Below are positions 8,401-10,081 of a stretch of 10,081 nucleotides of DNA, piece by piece. The notes under the pieces were generated by a model that searched no databases, was not told the origin of the DNA, and saw only the letters and a program-made list of their open reading frames with translations. Position 1 is the stretch's first letter, and each line of letters begins with the position of its first letter. Both the position numbers and the translations under genes were made by a program. The DNA is from Spirogloea muscicola (Eukaryota > Streptophyta > Zygnematophyceae > Spirogloeales > Spirogloeaceae). Location of the stretch: contig WELB01000025.1 of the NCBI GenBank assembly GCA_009602725.1, forward strand, positions 138,806 through 148,886, in the 5' to 3' direction.

Positions 8401-8744
8401 TTAGTGATGCATGTGTGGCATGGCTACATGGCCTCTGGTGCTGTGCCGTGCAGGTGCTGGAGGAGGACCTCGTAGCGGCACGGCAGGAGGACCGCTCCCT
8501 CACTCCAGACGCATTCCACCGGTCTGTCGCTTTCCTGGTCCATGGCAGACCCCCAAACACGGGGCCTCTGTCGCTCTCACGGGGTGCACTGCTGAGCCGC
8601 TGCGGCTGCCGAGCATGACGCAGGTGGTTGACGCTGGCAAGGCTGCTGTGCGCAAGCTACGGCGAGCGGGAGCTGAGCGTGGCGCGGTGGCGAGAGGCAC
8701 GGTCGCTCGAGGCCGCACGCGAGGCCCGCACCCGTGTCTGCTGA
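5470..8744 (+). CDS. MCMBP: MCM complex-binding protein (MCMBP/ETG1), N-terminal exon(s) not found
   Basis: MCMBP binds MCM2-7 subunits, takes part in their unloading and storage, and supports sister-chromatid cohesion (ETG1 in Arabidopsis). Exons: 5470-5538, 5645-5689, 5772-5885, 5960-6100, 6200-6280, 6372-6500, 6653-6817, 6914-7093, 7211-7428, 7532-7667, 8029-8262, 8454-8521, 8624-8744; TGA at 8742; 566 visible residues. Conserved blocks run in family order: VPELN...LIRFRGM|VQDMLDAEYYVG, RWRMTKYMD, RRLLYCVP|VPGESAW, RPCLVR|VYDGADSDLRLNDV, VPRLHCIVLRKL, LAAEYLLLHLLSR, LGKLSLNLVG, NYAANRLETGQL, VEYDFQFYKMDV, LLPADAVVQL, VLEEDLVAARQEDRSLT, WLTLARLLCASYGERELS. About 50-60 N-terminal residues usual in the family, including an NPLGAVR-like motif, are missing upstream. 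Exon 6200-6280/6372 boundaries are the least sure. The 8262|8454 intron has a GC donor. No enzyme motif is expected. Confidence 0.95.
7668..8028 (+). other. Longest MCMBP intron, mosaic composition
   Basis: 361-nt intron between WQK (exon ending 7667) and VEYDFQ (exon from 8029), donor AAG|GTGCGC, acceptor GCTCGCAG. It has three parts: a GC-rich 5' third like the flanking exons, an AT-rich middle (about 7780-7880) carrying a short tandem duplication, and a C/T-rich 3' third. I see no gene in it. Confidence 0.85.
7779..7823. repeat. 20-bp tandem duplication in an MCMBP intron
   Basis: Two perfect copies of TAGTGGTTATGAAGCTAATT (7779-7798 and 7804-7823), separated by AGAAG. It lies in the AT-rich middle of intron 7668-8028. 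It looks like a local duplication; no transposon ends are visible. Confidence 0.9.
8263..8453 (+). other. Probable GC-AG intron in MCMBP
   Basis: The upstream exon ends ...ASMAK and the downstream exon starts VLEEDLVAARQ, a join that matches the family. The junction needs donor AAG|GCGAGT and acceptor GTGCAG|GTG, both phase 0. The nearest GT (8267) would give phase 1 and break the frame of the downstream exon. GC donors with an otherwise good consensus are a known minor class of U2 introns. Confidence 0.85.
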
Positions 8745-8764
8745 CAGCTGCCCAGCGCTGCGCC

Positions 8765-10080
8765 TCAGGCGCCGCCCCGGCGCTGGAGCACGAGTGCAAC
8801 AACGAGGATGAGCGGGAAGAGCAGGACTGCGAGCGCCGGCAGCGCCTGCAACCACAGGCCGCCACTGCCGAGCGCTGCCGTCACAGTGCTGCGCTCGCCT
8901 TCCGGCGCATGGTACAGTGTGTTGTATCCGCCGGTGGAGAACGAGTCGAAGAAGCGGCGGTAACCCAGAGCGTCCCACGCCTCGCCTCCGCGCACTTTGA
9001 GGTCCTCCATGGCCTGCAGCATAGCCCCACCCCTACGCTCCCGGCGTTCATACTCCTGGCCCAGCTGACGGCTGCTCGCCGCACACGACGATGCGCTTGA
9101 TCGCCCACCTTAAAGCCGAAGAGGAAGCGGGCGGCGGCCTTGCGCACTGCCGCATCAGGATGTGAGGCTAGCTTCTCGTACAGCGGCCGCGCCACCTCGT
9201 TCCTATGCCACCACGCAATTGTCAGTGCTTCTCCGGACATGCAGCAGCGCTGCGAACAGTAAGTCCTGGTCGAAGCATCGCCATCACCAACCTGCCGAGA
9301 GAGTCGAGGCAGAGCGCGAGCTGCAGTGCCGCTCGACCATGAAGCTCGCTCTGTGCCGCACGAGCAATGGAGAAACGCTTGCATGCTGTCAGTGCCTCTA
9401 AGTTGGAGATTATAATGATGTGGCACTAACGACCTTGGGCAAGAGGATCGTACCCGGAAGGTAGTCTTGCCAGTGACAGCTTCAAACTCCGGTAGCGCGT
9501 CGGCGAGCCGACCGCGGTCCATGAGGCCCTGGCCGCGAGCGAGTCCCTGCACTTGAAGGCGGGCGTCAGCAGAACCAAAAGCCACCCTCACATCACCTCC
9601 AGTAGCATATTGGTAACCATTGTATATCAGCTATTAACAGTATACATCTACATTGAAATCTGCTGTTAAGCTCTAACATACTCAAACCCTTGGCTGCACA
9701 TGTGAAGGTTAGGGTGTAGGGTTTAGGGTTGAACCGAAACCCACAATATCAGCACATACCTCCTCCAACGCGGCGCGCGTAGCCGGGTCGAGGTCGAGGC
9801 CCGCGGCGGCGCGGTAGGCGGCCATGGCGGCGGCGGTGCGGGCCTCGCGCGCCTCGCGCTGCTCGGGCGTCTCCAGGGGCTCGCCGGGCCTGATGTTGCG
9901 GCCGCCGCCGTACGCCTTGGAGATGTCGGCCGGCCGCAGGAATACGCCCCACGTCGTAACCTTGGGCCGGTACGTCACGCCGCCACCGCCGGCGCTGGGT
10001 GCGGCAGCGCCGTCGCGCGTCAGGATCTCGACCTCCGGTAGTGCGGCGGCCGGCGGGGCCTCGGGCCCGGCGCGCAGGCC
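8765..10080 (-). CDS. Plastid-type TPR-like protein with C-terminal membrane anchor, 5' end cut by window edge
   Basis: Five exons on the minus strand: 10080-9760 (continues beyond the window), 9546-9454, 9350-9292, 9202-9109, 9013-8765 with TGA; 271 visible residues; all introns GT-AG with matching phases. The first exon has an Ala/Pro/Gly-rich region and then the block VTTWGVFLRPADISKAYGGG plus RNIRPGEPLETPEQR, which I recall from conserved land-plant and algal proteins annotated as TPR-like. The middle (LMDRGRLADALPEFEAVTGK, SELHGRAALQLALCLDSLGR, PLYEKLASHPDAAVRKAA) has the helix-turn-helix character of TPR units: a size-sensing pair of short repeats. The C-terminus has one hydrophobic span (LPALAVLLFPLILVVALVL) followed by QRRGGA, a tail-anchor layout. 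Molecular function is unknown to me; a thylakoid or envelope location is inference. It converges on MCMBP with only 20 nt between stops. Confidence 0.87.
9708..9728. repeat. Three telomere-like heptamers in an intron
   Basis: GTTAGGG, TGTAGGG and TTTAGGG stand head to tail (9708-9714, 9715-9721, 9722-9728), two with one mismatch to the plant and green-algal telomere unit TTTAGGG. They lie inside intron 9547-9759 of the minus-strand TPR-like gene, about 50 nt from its donor. On the gene strand this reads as a telo-box-like AAACCCTA. Confidence 0.75.
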
Positions 10081-10081
10081 C

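Noticed and set aside
8881-9591. Long minus-strand frame of 236 codons
   Set aside because: It runs through introns of the TPR-like gene; conserved segments sit in different frames joined by clean splice sites.
1-10081. Mobile elements, CRISPR arrays, tRNA, rRNA, viral genes
   Set aside because: No transposase, integrase or capsid motif, long terminal repeat, regular spacer array or RNA gene could be seen on either strand.

Overview
The window is ordinary nuclear DNA of a photosynthetic eukaryote, most likely a green alga. The evidence is GC-rich exons with G/C-ending codons, many short spliceosomal introns (mostly 74-361 nt), an MCMBP protein of the plant ETG1 type, a plant-type mitochondrial malate dehydrogenase and a plastid-type TPR-like protein. 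A trebouxiophyte (Chlorella-like) alga fits best, but this is inference. There is no operon, CRISPR array, recognisable transposon, tRNA or rRNA.

Layout, left to right. (1) 3-2109 (+): seven exons of NAD-malate dehydrogenase, cut at the left edge. (2) 2110-2771: convergent intergenic stretch. (3) 3681-2772 (-): a small unrecognised organelle-type protein with one membrane span, about three exons. (4) 3682-3965: short shared region between divergent genes, holding a CGG triplet run. (5) 3966-5068 (+): an unrecognised gene model of about four exons. (6) 5069-5469: an ambiguous base, a long CA microsatellite and a pyrimidine-rich tract. (7) 5470-8744 (+): thirteen exons of the MCM-binding protein MCMBP/ETG1, lacking its expected N-terminal 50-60 residues. 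(8) 10080-8765 (-): five exons of a plastid TPR-like protein with a C-terminal membrane anchor, cut at the right edge and tail-to-tail with MCMBP, only 20 nt between the stop codons.

The genes do not form a pathway: central carbon metabolism, replication control and organelle proteins simply sit side by side. Exon boundaries were set by eye from splice signals, frame continuity and remembered conserved blocks of each family. MDH, MCMBP and the TPR-like gene are well supported; the two small genes in the middle are models. The points worth a second look are a perfect 19-bp intronic hairpin, a GC-AG intron, the missing MCMBP N-terminus beside the N and CA repeat, the very tight convergent gene end, and a repeated GT start of MCMBP exons. 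I see no strong sign of a new biological system.
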